Shown: piece after piece, positions 1-8,233 of the stretch
Layout of the letters: each line of letters opens with the position of its first letter
Numbering within the stretch: position 1 is the first letter of the stretch
NCBI RefSeq assembly: GCF_027706145.1
Contig: NZ_JAQFWW010000001.1
Span: 1,054,001-1,118,000, forward strand
DNA length: 64,000 nucleotides
Direction: 5' to 3'
Source: Bacillus changyiensis
GTDB lineage: Bacteria > Bacillota > Bacilli > Bacillales > Bacillaceae
Translations under genes and position numbers: made by a program
The notes under the pieces: generated by a model
Database searches by the model: none
Told to the model about the DNA's origin: nothing
Seen by the model: only the letters and a program-made list of their open reading frames with translations

Positions 1-198
1 CAATTGTAATGCACTGTCAAAACATGCTGCATATCCAGCAGCGAATAATTGTTCTGGATTAGTTGATTGCTCTACTTTTTTTGCTTTTGGCGTTTCAGGC
101 ATAGCTAACTCCAGTTCCAATACATGGTCAGGTGTTGTGACATGTCCATCTCTACCGCCTTTTGCAGTCGCCTGAGAGGTAAATAAAACTTTTGCCAT
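1..198 (-). CDS. ohrA: Organic hydroperoxide resistance protein OhrA, partial (N-terminal 66 residues)
   Basis: This is a thiol peroxidase of the OsmC/Ohr family that reduces organic hydroperoxides in the cytoplasm. The reading frame starts at an ATG behind a strong GAGGAGG site and runs open off the left edge. The visible N-terminus (MAKVLFTSQA, then KGGRDGHV) and the first catalytic-cysteine motif (AACFDSAL) are typical of Ohr. About half of the usual ~140 residues is present. A perfect palindrome just upstream fits control by the peroxide-sensing repressor OhrR. The gene lies next to proBA, as in B. subtilis, where ohrA-ohrR-ohrB follow proA. Confidence 0.93.
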   Translation of the reverse strand, partial: MAKVLFTSQATAKGGRDGHVTTPDHVLELELAMPETPKAKKVEQSTNPEQLFAAGYAACFDSALQL

Positions 199-219
199 AA
201 AAAATCTCCTCCTCGTAAA

Positions 220-237
220 TTAATTGTGCACAATTAA
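220..237 (-). promoter_or_regulatory. OhrR-type operator upstream of ohrA
   Basis: An 18-bp perfect palindrome (TTAATTGTGCACAATTAA) lies 22-39 bp upstream of the ohrA start. Its AATTGT/ACAATT half-sites resemble those known for OhrR at B. subtilis ohrA. An AT-rich promoter (TTGAAT, 17 bp, TAAAAT on the minus strand) sits just upstream, so a bound repressor would cover the transcription start. Assignment to OhrR is inference from motif and gene. Confidence 0.7.
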
Positions 238-264
238 ATTTTATAAAATTAAAATTCAAAATTC

Positions 265-306
265 AACTAAAAAGCATCCCACTAAAAAAATAGCAGAATG
301 CTTCTG
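265..306 (-). terminator. Rho-independent terminator of proBA
   Basis: On the minus strand, AAGCATTCTGCTA pairs with TAGTGGGATGCTT (with G-U pairs) around a T-rich loop and is followed by TTTTT. It separates proA from the ohrA promoter. Confidence 0.7.
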
Positions 307-417
307 AAAACTGGATTTGAGTTCTAAAGTTCAATAGCTTGACTCACGAGAGATGGTATGGTAACAGTACTGAAGCCTAGATGTTCCAGACAGTAATAGG
401 CTGCGAACGTGGGCGTG

Positions 418-1665
418 TTAAATACGAATTTGTCCGTTTCCTTTTATGATATATTTAGAAGAAGTCAATGCTTCAAGTCCCATCGGACCTCTTGCATGCA
501 GCTTTTGTGTACTGATACCAATTTCTGCGCCATATCCAAACTCAAACCCATCTGTGAAACGAGTTGAAGCATTATGATAAACAGCGGCTGCATCAACAGA
601 TGTTAAGAAAAAGCGAGCATTTTCTTCATTTTCGGTAAGAATGGCTTCAGAATGCCTTGTTCCATAGCGGTTAATATGTTTGACCGCTTCCTGTATATCA
701 GGGACAGTTTTTACACTAATAATAGGTGCTAAAAACTCGGTCTCCCAATCTAGCTCTTCCGCTGGAACGGCTGAAGGAACCAGTTCACAAATCAGTTGAT
801 CTCCTCTAATTTCGACCCCGTTTGTCTGAAGCGTGTTCAGTAGTGATCTTCCAGAGTGTTTTGCCCAATTTTCATGAATGAGTAGAGATTCAACAGCATT
901 ACAAACAGAGGGCCTCTGGGTTTTCGCATTGATGACGACTTGCTTTGCCATCTCCGATTGTGCTGACTCATCAATAAAAATATGGCAGTTCCCTGCTCCT
1001 GTCTCAAGCACAGGGACTGTCGATTCTCGCACCACCATATCGATAAGCTTTTTTCCACCTCTTGGGATTAATACATCTAAGTACTCATTTAACGTAAACA
1101 GTTGTTTCGCCGTTTCTTTACTCGTATCTTCAATTAGTTGAACGGCATTCTTCGGCAACATGGATTGGGCAAGTGCTCCCTGAATGACACGGACAAGCGC
1201 TTTGTTACTATTGATTGCAGACGAACTACCGCGGAGAATCACAGCGTTTCCTGTTTTCAAACAAAGTGTGGCAGCATCGACCGTCACATTTGGACGCGCT
1301 TCATAGATCATGCCGACAACACCTAGCGGAACACGAACCCTTTCAATCAGTAGCCCATTTTCTTTGCGAATGGTTTCCAAACGCTCTCCGACAGGATCGT
1401 TAAGATTGATTAGGAGCGAGAGAGCATCTGCAATATCGTTCAGCCTTTCAGGGTTTAAGGAAAGCCTATCTAATAGCGCAGGGGAAAACTCTCTTTCTTT
1501 GCCACACTCAATATCTTTATGATTTTCCGTCAATATATAGTCTTGATTAGAACGAAGCGCTTCACCTATAAGAAAAAGAGCTTCATTTTTCGCTTCTGTC
1601 GTTTGATGCACTAGCTCTGCTTTCGCTTTTTTCGCCTGTTTTGCTTTTTTAATCACTTCGTTCAT
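418..1665 (-). CDS. proA: Gamma-glutamyl phosphate reductase ProA
   Basis: ProA catalyses the NADPH-dependent reduction of gamma-glutamyl phosphate to glutamate semialdehyde, the second step of proline synthesis, in the cytoplasm. The 415-residue protein has the usual length. It is an aldehyde-dehydrogenase-fold enzyme with the catalytic cysteine in PSVCNAVES and the C-terminal family signature [10 protein letters not shown] followed by HARGPMG. It starts 14 bp after the proB stop, so the two genes form one operon controlled by the T-box leader upstream of proB. A terminator follows about 110 bp downstream. Nothing is unusual. Confidence 0.97.
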   Translation of the reverse strand: MNEVIKKAKQAKKAKAELVHQTTEAKNEALFLIGEALRSNQDYILTENHKDIECGKEREFSPALLDRLSLNPERLNDIADALSLLINLNDPVGERLETIRKENGLLIERVRVPLGVVGMIYEARPNVTVDAATLCLKTGNAVILRGSSSAINSNKALVRVIQGALAQSMLPKNAVQLIEDTSKETAKQLFTLNEYLDVLIPRGGKKLIDMVVRESTVPVLETGAGNCHIFIDESAQSEMAKQVVINAKTQRPSVCNAVESLLIHENWAKHSGRSLLNTLQTNGVEIRGDQLICELVPSAVPAEELDWETEFLAPIISVKTVPDIQEAVKHINRYGTRHSEAILTENEENARFFLTSVDAAAVYHNASTRFTDGFEFGYGAEIGISTQKLHARGPMGLEALTSSKYIIKGNGQIRI

Positions 1666-1679
1666 TTGAATTAGCCCCC

Positions 1680-2777
1680 TTATTCTTTTATACTGACCCA
1701 GTCATTTCGATGAATGACTTCTATTCCTTTATTACAGTTGACCTCATCACTACGTTTTCCTTTTATTTTTAATAGCTCTTCTGACGAATAAAGAACCTGA
1801 CCTTTCCCTGCTAATCCATTTGGACCACAAACTTTAACAACTGCTCCTTTGGCAAAATTCCCACAAGCATCTATAACACCAGCTGGCAATAAGCTACTTC
1901 CCTTCTCCAAAAGTGCCTGTTCTGCTCCTTCATCAATGATGATCTTCCCTGAGATAGGAGAGTGAAAGGCAATCCATTGTTTATGATTGTTCACCGAAGA
2001 CAAATCAGATTGGCCAATATATGTTCCATCTCCGTTGCCATTTAAAACCTGAATGAGTTTATCTTTTCCCATTCCTGTACCGATGAAAACATTAACACCT
2101 AGAGAAAGAGCTGTTTTTGCAGCCAACAGCTTTGATTTCATCCCACCCGTTCCGACTTTTGAACCAGAAGAAGAAGCATAACTTAAAAGATCTTCTGTAA
2201 TATCGGGGATATAATCAAAACGGTGGGCATCCGGATTCTCTACTGGATTTTCATGATAGAGACCATTAATGTCTGTTAAGATGATCAGCTTATCAGCATG
2301 AATGAGTCCGCTCACTAAGGCAGAAAGCATATCATTATCACCGAAAGTCAGCTCTTCAACAGATACAGAATCGTTCTCATTGATGATCGGAATAAGCCCT
2401 CTTTCAATCAGTTCAATCATGGTGGCGTAAGCGTTTCGATATCTTTCTCGTTTGGCAAAATCATTTCTTGTCAATAAGATCTGGGCACACAGCAATTCAT
2501 ATTCTGCAAATTGCTGAATGTACTGCTTCATTAAGAGGCTTTGACCAACAGCTGCGGCAGCCTGTTTTCCTTTTAAAGTGACTGGTCTTGTTGGATAACC
2601 GAGCTGGAGAAAACCAGCAGCGACAGCACCTGAAGAAATAAAAATGACTTCATGGCCTGCTTTTTTTAAGGCAGCTATTGCCCGAACATGGTCTTTTATT
2701 TTAGTCACATCAATACTGCCATTTAAACTTGTTAATGAACTGCTTCCGATTTTAATTACAATCCGTTGTTTTTTCAC
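1680..2777 (-). CDS. proB: Glutamate 5-kinase ProB
   Basis: ProB phosphorylates the gamma-carboxyl of glutamate, the first and feedback-controlled step of proline synthesis. From the chosen GTG start it has 365 residues, as in B. subtilis. It has an amino-acid-kinase domain (KIGSSSL near residue 9; [15 protein letters not shown] near residue 215) and a C-terminal PUA domain from about residue 275. The start is the GTG at 2775-2777, seven bases after GGAGGGG. A longer in-frame ATG at 2840 is rejected because it would begin inside the T-box antiterminator/terminator RNA. It is the first gene of proBA. Confidence 0.96.
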   Translation of the reverse strand: MKKQRIVIKIGSSSLTSLNGSIDVTKIKDHVRAIAALKKAGHEVIFISSGAVAAGFLQLGYPTRPVTLKGKQAAAAVGQSLLMKQYIQQFAEYELLCAQILLTRNDFAKRERYRNAYATMIELIERGLIPIINENDSVSVEELTFGDNDMLSALVSGLIHADKLIILTDINGLYHENPVENPDAHRFDYIPDITEDLLSYASSSGSKVGTGGMKSKLLAAKTALSLGVNVFIGTGMGKDKLIQVLNGNGDGTYIGQSDLSSVNNHKQWIAFHSPISGKIIIDEGAEQALLEKGSSLLPAGVIDACGNFAKGAVVKVCGPNGLAGKGQVLYSSEELLKIKGKRSDEVNCNKGIEVIHRNDWVSIKE

Positions 2778-2818
2778 AATTTTCCCCTCCGAGATATTCG
2801 AGCGGCGACAAATCAATA

Positions 2819-3064
2819 AAAAAAAGCCTTTTTCGTCCAATTAAAAAAAGGACGAAAAAAGCTTTCCGCGGTACCACCTTCATTGAATGTGCTCAAAATG
2901 CCCATTCCGCTTTCCCCGGTAACGTCGGGTAAGACGCCTAGGTTTTTTTCCTAAGACTCTAAGGCAGGTTCAGCAGGTTTCTTGTGGTGAAATGTTTCAG
3001 CAGGCCATTTCACTCTCTTTCACAGAAAAAACTGCTTACTAATCCTCTTCAACGCTCGCTGATT
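2819..3064 (-). promoter_or_regulatory. T-box leader (tRNA-Pro responsive) of proBA
   Basis: The proB leader contains the T-box sequence on the minus strand at 2866-2884 (core GGTGGTACCGCGG). It is followed by a strong terminator hairpin at 2819-2866 (GTCC paired with GGAC within A/T-rich arms, then a long T run). Upstream lie long paired segments expected of Stem I. A CCU triplet (Pro) in the context GAACCTGCC, about 2966-2968, is the likely specifier. Uncharged tRNA-Pro would favour the antiterminator and so proBA expression. The specifier assignment is inference from sequence context. Confidence 0.9.
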
Positions 3065-3071
3065 TTTTTTA

Positions 3072-3100
3072 ATTATGCCTAGGAAACTGATCCATGTCAA
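3072..3100 (-). promoter_or_regulatory. SigA promoter of the proBA leader
   Basis: TTGACA (3095-3100) and CATAAT (3072-3077) on the minus strand are separated by exactly 17 bp. Transcription would start about 10 bp downstream, at the 5' edge of the T-box RNA. Confidence 0.8.
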
Positions 3101-3109
3101 GATCAAAAT

Positions 3110-4012
3110 TTAGCTAAAAACGATCGTCTTATTTCCATGCACAATGATTCGGTCTTCTAAGTGCCATTTGACCGCTCTTGCAAGAACACTTCTTTCAATT
3201 GTCCGACCAATATTTTTTAGATCTTCCACATGATCTCTATGATCAACACGTTCAATATCTTGTTCAATGATCGGACCTTCGTCCAATTCATTTGTCACAT
3301 AATGGGAGGTAGCTCCAATTAATTTGACACCTCTTTCATAGGCGCGTTTATACGGATTTGCTCCAATAAAAGCAGGAAGGAAAGAATGATGGATATTAAT
3401 AATTTTGTGTGGATGTGCTGAAACAAATTCAGGTGTTAAGATTTGCATATAGCGGGCCAAGACGATGACATCTACACGATACTCCTCAAGCCACTTGAGC
3501 TGTTGTTTTTCGACCTCTTCACGAATATCTTTATTCGCTTTCATATAGAGAAACGGAATATTTAACGATTCGACAACTTCTCTGGCATCTTCATGATTGC
3601 TGATCACCACTGCGATTTCCGCCATCAAATTTCCACTTTGCCACTCCCATAGCAATTCGTTCAGACAATGGAGTTCTTTCGAAACGAAGATGGCAACCCG
3701 CTTTAATTCACTTGCCAAGGTGATACTCCATGTCATTTGGAAATGATCAGCAACTGCTGCAAACGCCTCTCTCATCTGCCTGATTTTTTCACCAATTCCG
3801 CCAGCTTCAAATTCAATTCTAAGGAAAAAGCGTCCGCCCTCCGGATCTGTTGTATATTGATTGGATTCAATAATGTTCGCACCATTGTTAAATAAAAATG
3901 TCGAAACGGCTGCAACGATGCCCGGTTGATCTGGGCAGCTGACAAGTAAACGCGCCTTTTCATGATTGTGATCTTGATAGTGTTTTAACTGCTGTGTTAT
4001 ATAAGATTTCAT
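3110..4012 (-). CDS. purU: Formyltetrahydrofolate deformylase PurU
   Basis: PurU hydrolyses 10-formyl-tetrahydrofolate to formate and tetrahydrofolate, balancing one-carbon pools and feeding formate to PurT-type purine synthesis. The 300-residue protein has an N-terminal ACT regulatory domain (about residues 20-100, LLVSCPDQPGIVAAVS). The C-terminal formyltransferase domain has INIHHSFLP, the GANPY loop and the catalytic Asn-His-Asp set (HHSF and DEGPIIEQD). It is transcribed towards proBA but ends before the proBA promoter, and no clear terminator lies between them. The B. subtilis counterpart is ykkE. Confidence 0.95.
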   Translation of the reverse strand: MKSYITQQLKHYQDHNHEKARLLVSCPDQPGIVAAVSTFLFNNGANIIESNQYTTDPEGGRFFLRIEFEAGGIGEKIRQMREAFAAVADHFQMTWSITLASELKRVAIFVSKELHCLNELLWEWQSGNLMAEIAVVISNHEDAREVVESLNIPFLYMKANKDIREEVEKQQLKWLEEYRVDVIVLARYMQILTPEFVSAHPHKIINIHHSFLPAFIGANPYKRAYERGVKLIGATSHYVTNELDEGPIIEQDIERVDHRDHVEDLKNIGRTIERSVLARAVKWHLEDRIIVHGNKTIVFS

Positions 4013-4056
4013 TTTTGGATAACCCTCTTTACCTTGAATTCATAAACTATCTCTAC

Positions 4057-4084
4057 ATTATACTTGAGTGTATTGAAAAATCAA
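4057..4084 (-). promoter_or_regulatory. Probable SigA promoter of purU
   Basis: On the minus strand TTGATT (4079-4084) and TATAAT (4057-4062) are 16 bp apart, 45-72 bp upstream of the purU ATG. I see no PurR box or purine riboswitch here. Confidence 0.6.
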
Positions 4085-4350
4085 TTAACGTTTTTGTATC
4101 AAGTAAAAACAACAATACAGTCAATCTACTACCATCATACCAGTTGAAATTCTTGAAGAACCACAATATTTCATACAGCGCCCATTACAGGGCATGCAAC
4201 TTGTATTTAGCGATTTTCTTGGTGTTCTATATTTACTTTCATGATGGTGTTCTGTTTTCGTAAGAGAGGTCTGATAAATATTTTTTCATAACAATATATT
4301 TTCTCCTTCACTATAACAACCCACAAATCCCCTATATATACTAAGGAATT

Positions 4351-4380
4351 TAAAAAACGGACATCGACATGTCCGTTTTC
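4351..4380 (-). terminator. Terminator of the pectate lyase gene
   Basis: An 11-bp perfect stem (AAAACGGACAT paired with ATGTCCGTTTT, loop GTCG on the minus strand) is followed by TTAAA. It lies 5-30 bp after the stop codon. Confidence 0.85.
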
Positions 4381-4384
4381 TAAG

Positions 4385-5692
4385 TTATTTTAATTTTCCC
4401 GCGCCAGCCTGTTGCTGCACGATCTCAGGCACCGTTTCAGCTGGGCTGATCTTTTCATAAAGAACAGGTTTCCACCCCACCGAAGGTTTAATGGAAGCAT
4501 GATGAGCACGATTATACATATTTACAACATCAATTTTTGCAACGCTTGTTTGATCATTCAAAAGCGTATCTCTTTCATATAAAGCGTTCCCTTTAAAGAC
4601 ATTTATGATCTTGTCAGGCTTGGTTCCTTTTGGTAGATCAAAATAGTTGCTCTCGGCATAAATTTTTGACGAAAAGCCGAGGCCCCAAGAATAGTTGTAG
4701 CTTTTTTTCGTACTTTTAAAATAGTTATTGTACATGTGTACCATACCAAAGCGAACCCTTGGTGCGCGCTCTTTAATATTGGAATACATGTTATGGTGGA
4801 ACGTCACACGTAAATGACCTTGGTCAGCAGCATATTTATCGCTAGATCCAATAATTGTATTTTTAGAATGGTCTGAGAATACATTATAAGATACCGTTAT
4901 AAAATCGGATTGTTTTTTAATATCTAGCAACCCATCATGATGTTGAAACTCACGTCCGAAATATGTACCCGCTCTTTCATCAGGATGATTTCCATCATTA
5001 AATGCACAATGATCAACCCAAACATGCTTAGATGTTTCAATTAAAAGATTGTCATATTCAGAGTTCCAGTTCCCTTTGCTTCCATCAGTCGGATCCCAAG
5101 CAGGAAAATAGTCATAGGCATCTTGAAATTCGATATTGCGGATGATCACATTTTCGGTCTTTTTAAGGTGGAAACCTCCACCGACAATTTTCGCATCATG
5201 CTTCAGACCGATGATTGTCGTGTTTGAACCTACATTAATGATGACTCGCTCATTCTGTTTTTTCTGTGAGCGACTTCTTGCTTCTTCAAGTTTACCTGCC
5301 GGTTCTTTTTTCCCCCACTTTTTAGGATCATATGTTTTCATATATTGATCAAAGTTGTATGCTGGATCTTTATAGTGGTCATAGCCTAAAGGCCTATTAT
5401 GATCATCAACATTTAGATCAATCGTTCCCTTAATATAAATGATTTTTGGAGTACTATTGTTGCCATTTTGATTGTTATTACCCCCTAATGCATCAACAAG
5501 TTGCTTTCGGTTTTCAACCGTATACACATGATGAGAAGAAGCAGCCGCTCCCCCAGTTGTTCCTTCTCCATAGGCTCCCCAACCATCTTTTTTCCCAAGC
5601 ACTTCATGTCCATAATCGTTTGCTTGGGCGGGCATGGTTGAGCTTAGTAACAAAGTACCGAAAAGCAATGTAGAACAAAAAAGTTTTTTCAT
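4385..5692 (-). CDS. Secreted pectate lyase, polysaccharide lyase family 1
   Basis: This extracellular enzyme cleaves polygalacturonate by beta-elimination, using calcium. The chosen ATG (5690-5692) follows GAAGGTG and gives 435 residues; an adjacent upstream ATG is nearly equivalent. A signal peptide (MKKLFCSTLL to AQA) precedes the mature start NDYGHEVLG. PL1 motifs are visible: IRNIEFQDAYDYFPAWDP, HVWVDHCAF, HHDGLLDI and the catalytic-arginine region ERAPRVRFG. The protein resembles B. subtilis Pel throughout but has an extended central region. The gene is monocistronic, between its own promoter and a strong terminator. Export is via Sec. Confidence 0.92.
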   Translation of the reverse strand: MKKLFCSTLLFGTLLLSSTMPAQANDYGHEVLGKKDGWGAYGEGTTGGAAASSHHVYTVENRKQLVDALGGNNNQNGNNSTPKIIYIKGTIDLNVDDHNRPLGYDHYKDPAYNFDQYMKTYDPKKWGKKEPAGKLEEARSRSQKKQNERVIINVGSNTTIIGLKHDAKIVGGGFHLKKTENVIIRNIEFQDAYDYFPAWDPTDGSKGNWNSEYDNLLIETSKHVWVDHCAFNDGNHPDERAGTYFGREFQHHDGLLDIKKQSDFITVSYNVFSDHSKNTIIGSSDKYAADQGHLRVTFHHNMYSNIKERAPRVRFGMVHMYNNYFKSTKKSYNYSWGLGFSSKIYAESNYFDLPKGTKPDKIINVFKGNALYERDTLLNDQTSVAKIDVVNMYNRAHHASIKPSVGWKPVLYEKISPAETVPEIVQQQAGAGKLK

Positions 5693-5710
5693 CATTTCAC
5701 CTTCAATCTC

Positions 5711-5806
5711 ATTTTTCACAATTTCTAATATATTCTATTAAAATACAAAAAACAACATAATTTCCTCCTATGTTTTGTTTTTTGTTCAAGCTAATTTGTG
5801 AAAAAT
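5711..5806 (-). promoter_or_regulatory. Pectate lyase promoter flanked by an inverted repeat
   Basis: On the minus strand TTGTTT (5750-5755) and TATATT (5727-5732) are spaced by 17 bp. The 11-bp sequence ATTTTTCACAA (5711-5721) is matched in inverse orientation by TTGTGAAAAAT (5796-5806). One copy is near the start point and the other is about 75 bp upstream of it. This arrangement suggests paired regulator sites, but no regulator can be named. No good cre match is visible. Confidence 0.45.
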
Positions 5807-6543
5807 TACCCATCATCACCTGGTTTATATAAATAAGGATTACCTGTTGATACATCTTGAGAACGATGTTGATCGATCATAATTTCATTTTTTTCATTTA
5901 ATGTACCAAGCATGATTGATGAAATGGCAGTTGTTTGAATCCCTTTTTCACTTAATTTATGAAACAGCCACTGCTTTGTTAGCTTTAAATATTTCAAATT
6001 GTGTTCAATAATTTCTCCGTCTAAGATTAATGGGATCGGTACAAAATTTCGGGCAGTTTGAAGATTCAAATCGCGCGGCTGAATAGGTCTCGCATTCGCT
6101 TTTGGAATCACGCTAATTTGTCCCGATTCTTCAATTAAAGCTAAATCAATATCATAAGGATCAGCATAGCCTTTTTCTCGAAGTTTACCGAGCAGTTCAT
6201 TGACTGTCAGCCGTTCTTTTTTTAACCCCTTTTCATCTATATCCCCATTTCGAATCAGGACGGTCGGCTGAACAACAAGAAACCATCTCCACTTATTGTG
6301 TAAAGATAGCTTTTCAATGAATAGATAAAAGACGAGAAAGATAACCGCGTAATAAATAGACACGGATAGTTTCGATGTAAGGATCGGTTCACTGATAATC
6401 GTCCCAATTGCAAATGTCAACAAAAGATCAAAGTTCGACATTTGTGAAACGGCCTTTTTTCCGGCCATTCGAAAAAGAATGTAAGCAGTTGTAAAAACTA
6501 ATGCCGGTTTCAATAAAAATATCCATAAATATTCAAAGTTCAT
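5806..6543 (-). CDS. ykjA: DUF421/YetF-family membrane protein YkjA
   Basis: This is an integral membrane protein of the DUF421 family, to which spore-germination-related YetF-type proteins belong; its molecular role is unknown. From the ATG at 6543 (after GCGGAGACAG) it has 245 residues. Three N-terminal membrane segments lie at about residues 5-25, 33-52 and 58-78. Two soluble DUF421 repeats follow, with the conserved AIGTIISEP, QPTVLIRNGDIDEKGL, DPYDIDLALIEESGQISV and PIPLILDGEI stretches. It lies downstream of ykhA, beyond the terminator of that gene. A longer start at 6597 would overlap that terminator and is not favoured. Confidence 0.85.
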   Translation of the reverse strand: MNFEYLWIFLLKPALVFTTAYILFRMAGKKAVSQMSNFDLLLTFAIGTIISEPILTSKLSVSIYYAVIFLVFYLFIEKLSLHNKWRWFLVVQPTVLIRNGDIDEKGLKKERLTVNELLGKLREKGYADPYDIDLALIEESGQISVIPKANARPIQPRDLNLQTARNFVPIPLILDGEIIEHNLKYLKLTKQWLFHKLSEKGIQTTAISSIMLGTLNEKNEIMIDQHRSQDVSTGNPYLYKPGDDG

Positions 6544-6600
6544 AACGTTCTGTCTCCGCTTTTTATTTTTATCCTTTACATTTTTTGGTTGAAGCATTCA

Positions 6601-6633
6601 AAAACCCCCGATCTAAAAAAAGATCGGGGGAAA
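6601..6633 (-). terminator. Terminator of ykhA
   Basis: A perfect 10-bp stem (CCCCCGATCT / AGATCGGGGG) is followed by TTTTT on the minus strand, immediately after ykhA. It could also work on the plus strand. Confidence 0.9.
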
Positions 6634-6637
6634 AAGC

Positions 6638-7162
6638 TTACCATGGCTTATCTACAGCGAGAGCTTCAGCAAGAGCTTTACTATGCTTTCGATGACTTTT
6701 GCGTTGTTCAGCGCGCTGTCTAGCTGTCTCGTGAAGCATGATTTCTTCTTCTGTTTCAGGTTCAACTTGTGGGACAATTTGAGGGTTCCCAGCTTGATCA
6801 AGAGCCACAAATGTTAAAAAAGATGTTGCCGCCAAGGTCCGTTCACCAGTCAGTAAGTGCTCTTTAATCACTTTTACGAATACTTCCATCGATGTTCTGC
6901 CAACCCATGTCACATAAGATTCCAAACAAACAGAATCTTCTTGGCGAATCGGTTCAAGAAAATCGACTGAATCCATTGAAGCAGTAACTGTTTCACAACG
7001 GGAATGTCTTGCTGCAGAAATCGAAGCAATATCATCTATATAGCTCATCAATTTTCCGCCGAATAGCGTATTGTGGTTGTTTGTATCAAGCGGAAAAACC
7101 CGGCTTGTTTTGACAACTTTGGATTCCCGACAGTATCTAATCTCTGATTGATTCATGTTCAT
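6638..7162 (-). CDS. ykhA: Acyl-CoA thioesterase YkhA (hotdog fold)
   Basis: This is a cytoplasmic acyl-CoA hydrolase of the BACH/YciA type that releases free fatty acid from CoA thioesters; its physiological substrate is not settled. The 174-residue protein is a single hotdog domain. It shows the signature NNHNTLFGG, the following helix LMSYIDDIASISAARH, and VDFLEPIRQEDSV, with a basic C-terminal tail (about residues 145-174). It is divergent from ykgA and ends in a strong terminator. The order ykgA-ykhA-ykjA matches B. subtilis apart from missing intervening genes. Confidence 0.9.
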   Translation of the reverse strand: MNMNQSEIRYCRESKVVKTSRVFPLDTNNHNTLFGGKLMSYIDDIASISAARHSRCETVTASMDSVDFLEPIRQEDSVCLESYVTWVGRTSMEVFVKVIKEHLLTGERTLAATSFLTFVALDQAGNPQIVPQVEPETEEEIMLHETARQRAEQRKSHRKHSKALAEALAVDKPW

Positions 7163-7331
7163 GACTCCTTTGATGATGTTTGTAACAGGAATTTTCTTTA
7201 TTAAACACTATTAGAATTGATTTGTCTAAAGATTTTATCCGCGGAATTTGTAAGATTTTCTTATGAAAGTGTTTACCTCTTCATGTGAAAAGGGAATAAT
7301 ATAAATATTAATGAGGGATGGAGGAAGCAAT

Positions 7332-8198
7332 ATGGATTCAGTTACAGTGAAAAAAAATGACAGAGCAGGCTGCAATAGTGAATATGATAGATTAAAAACA
7401 GTTGCGCTTTGCAGACCTGAATATATGGAGATCGCCGAGGTCATCAATGAAACACAGAAATATTTTTATCACGATAATATTAATAAAACGCTTGCTGTAA
7501 AGCAGCATGAGACTTTGATAAAAGAGCTTAAAAATCACGGTGTAGAAGTTGTTTTATTGCCGTCTGTAAATCAATTTCCTGAGCAGGTATTTACGAGAGA
7601 TATCGGATTTGTTATCGGTGAAACTATTTTTACAGCGCAACTTTCAGCTAGGGTTCGCCAAGGTGAGGAAAATGTTTTGCAGAGATGGTTTGAAAAAGAA
7701 AACCTCTCTTATCAACCTTTTAATAAAGGGTATTGTATAGAGGGTGGTGATATCCTCATCGATCACAACACTGTCTATGCAGGAATCAGTCATCGAACAA
7801 CATTTTCAGCTGTTCAACAATTAAAGCGGCAGCTCACCTCATACGAAGTCATTCCGATTCCGTTTGAAGAATCATTTCTCCATTTAGATTGTATTTTTAA
7901 TATCCTTTCACAAGATGAAGCGCTCATCTACCCGAAAGCTTTGGGAGAAAACGAATACAACCGACTCAAGGAACGTTATGATTTGATCGAAATTTCTGAT
8001 GATGAACAGTTTACACTTGGTACAAACATTCTCTCACTTGGTAAACAAACAGTGATCAGCTTGCCCCATAATAAACAATTAAACAAACAGCTTCAAAAAA
8101 GAGGCTATACTGTAATTGAAATCGATCTTTCAGAGATTATTAAATCTGGCGGATCATTTAGATGCTGTACAATGCCACTTCAGCGAAGTTGTAAATAA
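7332..8198 (+). CDS. ykgA: Amidinotransferase/dimethylargininase-superfamily protein YkgA
   Basis: This is a member of the guanidino-group-modifying enzyme superfamily (arginine deiminase, DDAH, amidinotransferase); the substrate is unknown. From the ATG at 7332, after GGAGGAAG, it has 288 residues. Catalytic elements are visible: TRDIGF near residue 88, IEGGDILI near residue 138, the His-Asp pair LHLDCIFN near residue 186, and the nucleophile cysteine close to the C-terminus (SFRCCTMPL). An upstream in-frame ATG at 7311 lacks a ribosome site. It stands alone, convergent to the dpp-ykf operon, with a terminator between. Confidence 0.88.
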   Translation: MDSVTVKKNDRAGCNSEYDRLKTVALCRPEYMEIAEVINETQKYFYHDNINKTLAVKQHETLIKELKNHGVEVVLLPSVNQFPEQVFTRDIGFVIGETIFTAQLSARVRQGEENVLQRWFEKENLSYQPFNKGYCIEGGDILIDHNTVYAGISHRTTFSAVQQLKRQLTSYEVIPIPFEESFLHLDCIFNILSQDEALIYPKALGENEYNRLKERYDLIEISDDEQFTLGTNILSLGKQTVISLPHNKQLNKQLQKRGYTVIEIDLSEIIKSGGSFRCCTMPLQRSCK

Positions 8199-8199
8199 G

Positions 8200-8224
8200 A
8201 GCCTGTTTTGACAGGCTTTTTTTG
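8200..8224 (+). terminator. Terminator of ykgA
   Basis: AGCCTGT-TTTG-ACAGGCT followed by seven T residues, starting 2 bp after the ykgA stop. Confidence 0.92.
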
Positions 8225-8233
8225 TTGAACAGT

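Larger units (their letters stand above)
4013..4384. other. Intergenic region between purU and the pectate lyase gene
   Basis: This 372-bp stretch holds the purU promoter at its left end and the pectate-lyase terminator at its right end. The only long open frames run through AT-rich sequence without a ribosome site and are not believable genes. I see nothing else in it. Confidence 0.6.

Noticed and set aside
2778..2840. Longer N-terminus for ProB from an ATG at 2840
   Set aside because: It would start within the T-box terminator RNA and lacks a ribosome site; the GTG at 2777 has GGAGGGG at proper distance and gives the normal length.
3994..4263. Plus-strand 89-residue open frame upstream of purU
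   Set aside because: No ribosome site, composition dictated by AT-rich promoter DNA, and it overlaps the purU start and promoter.
5740..5775. Six-codon leader peptide (AGGAGG then ATG) before the pectate lyase gene
   Set aside because: The better promoter (TTGTTT-N17-TATATT) would start transcription downstream of it, so it is mentioned only as a possibility within a finding.
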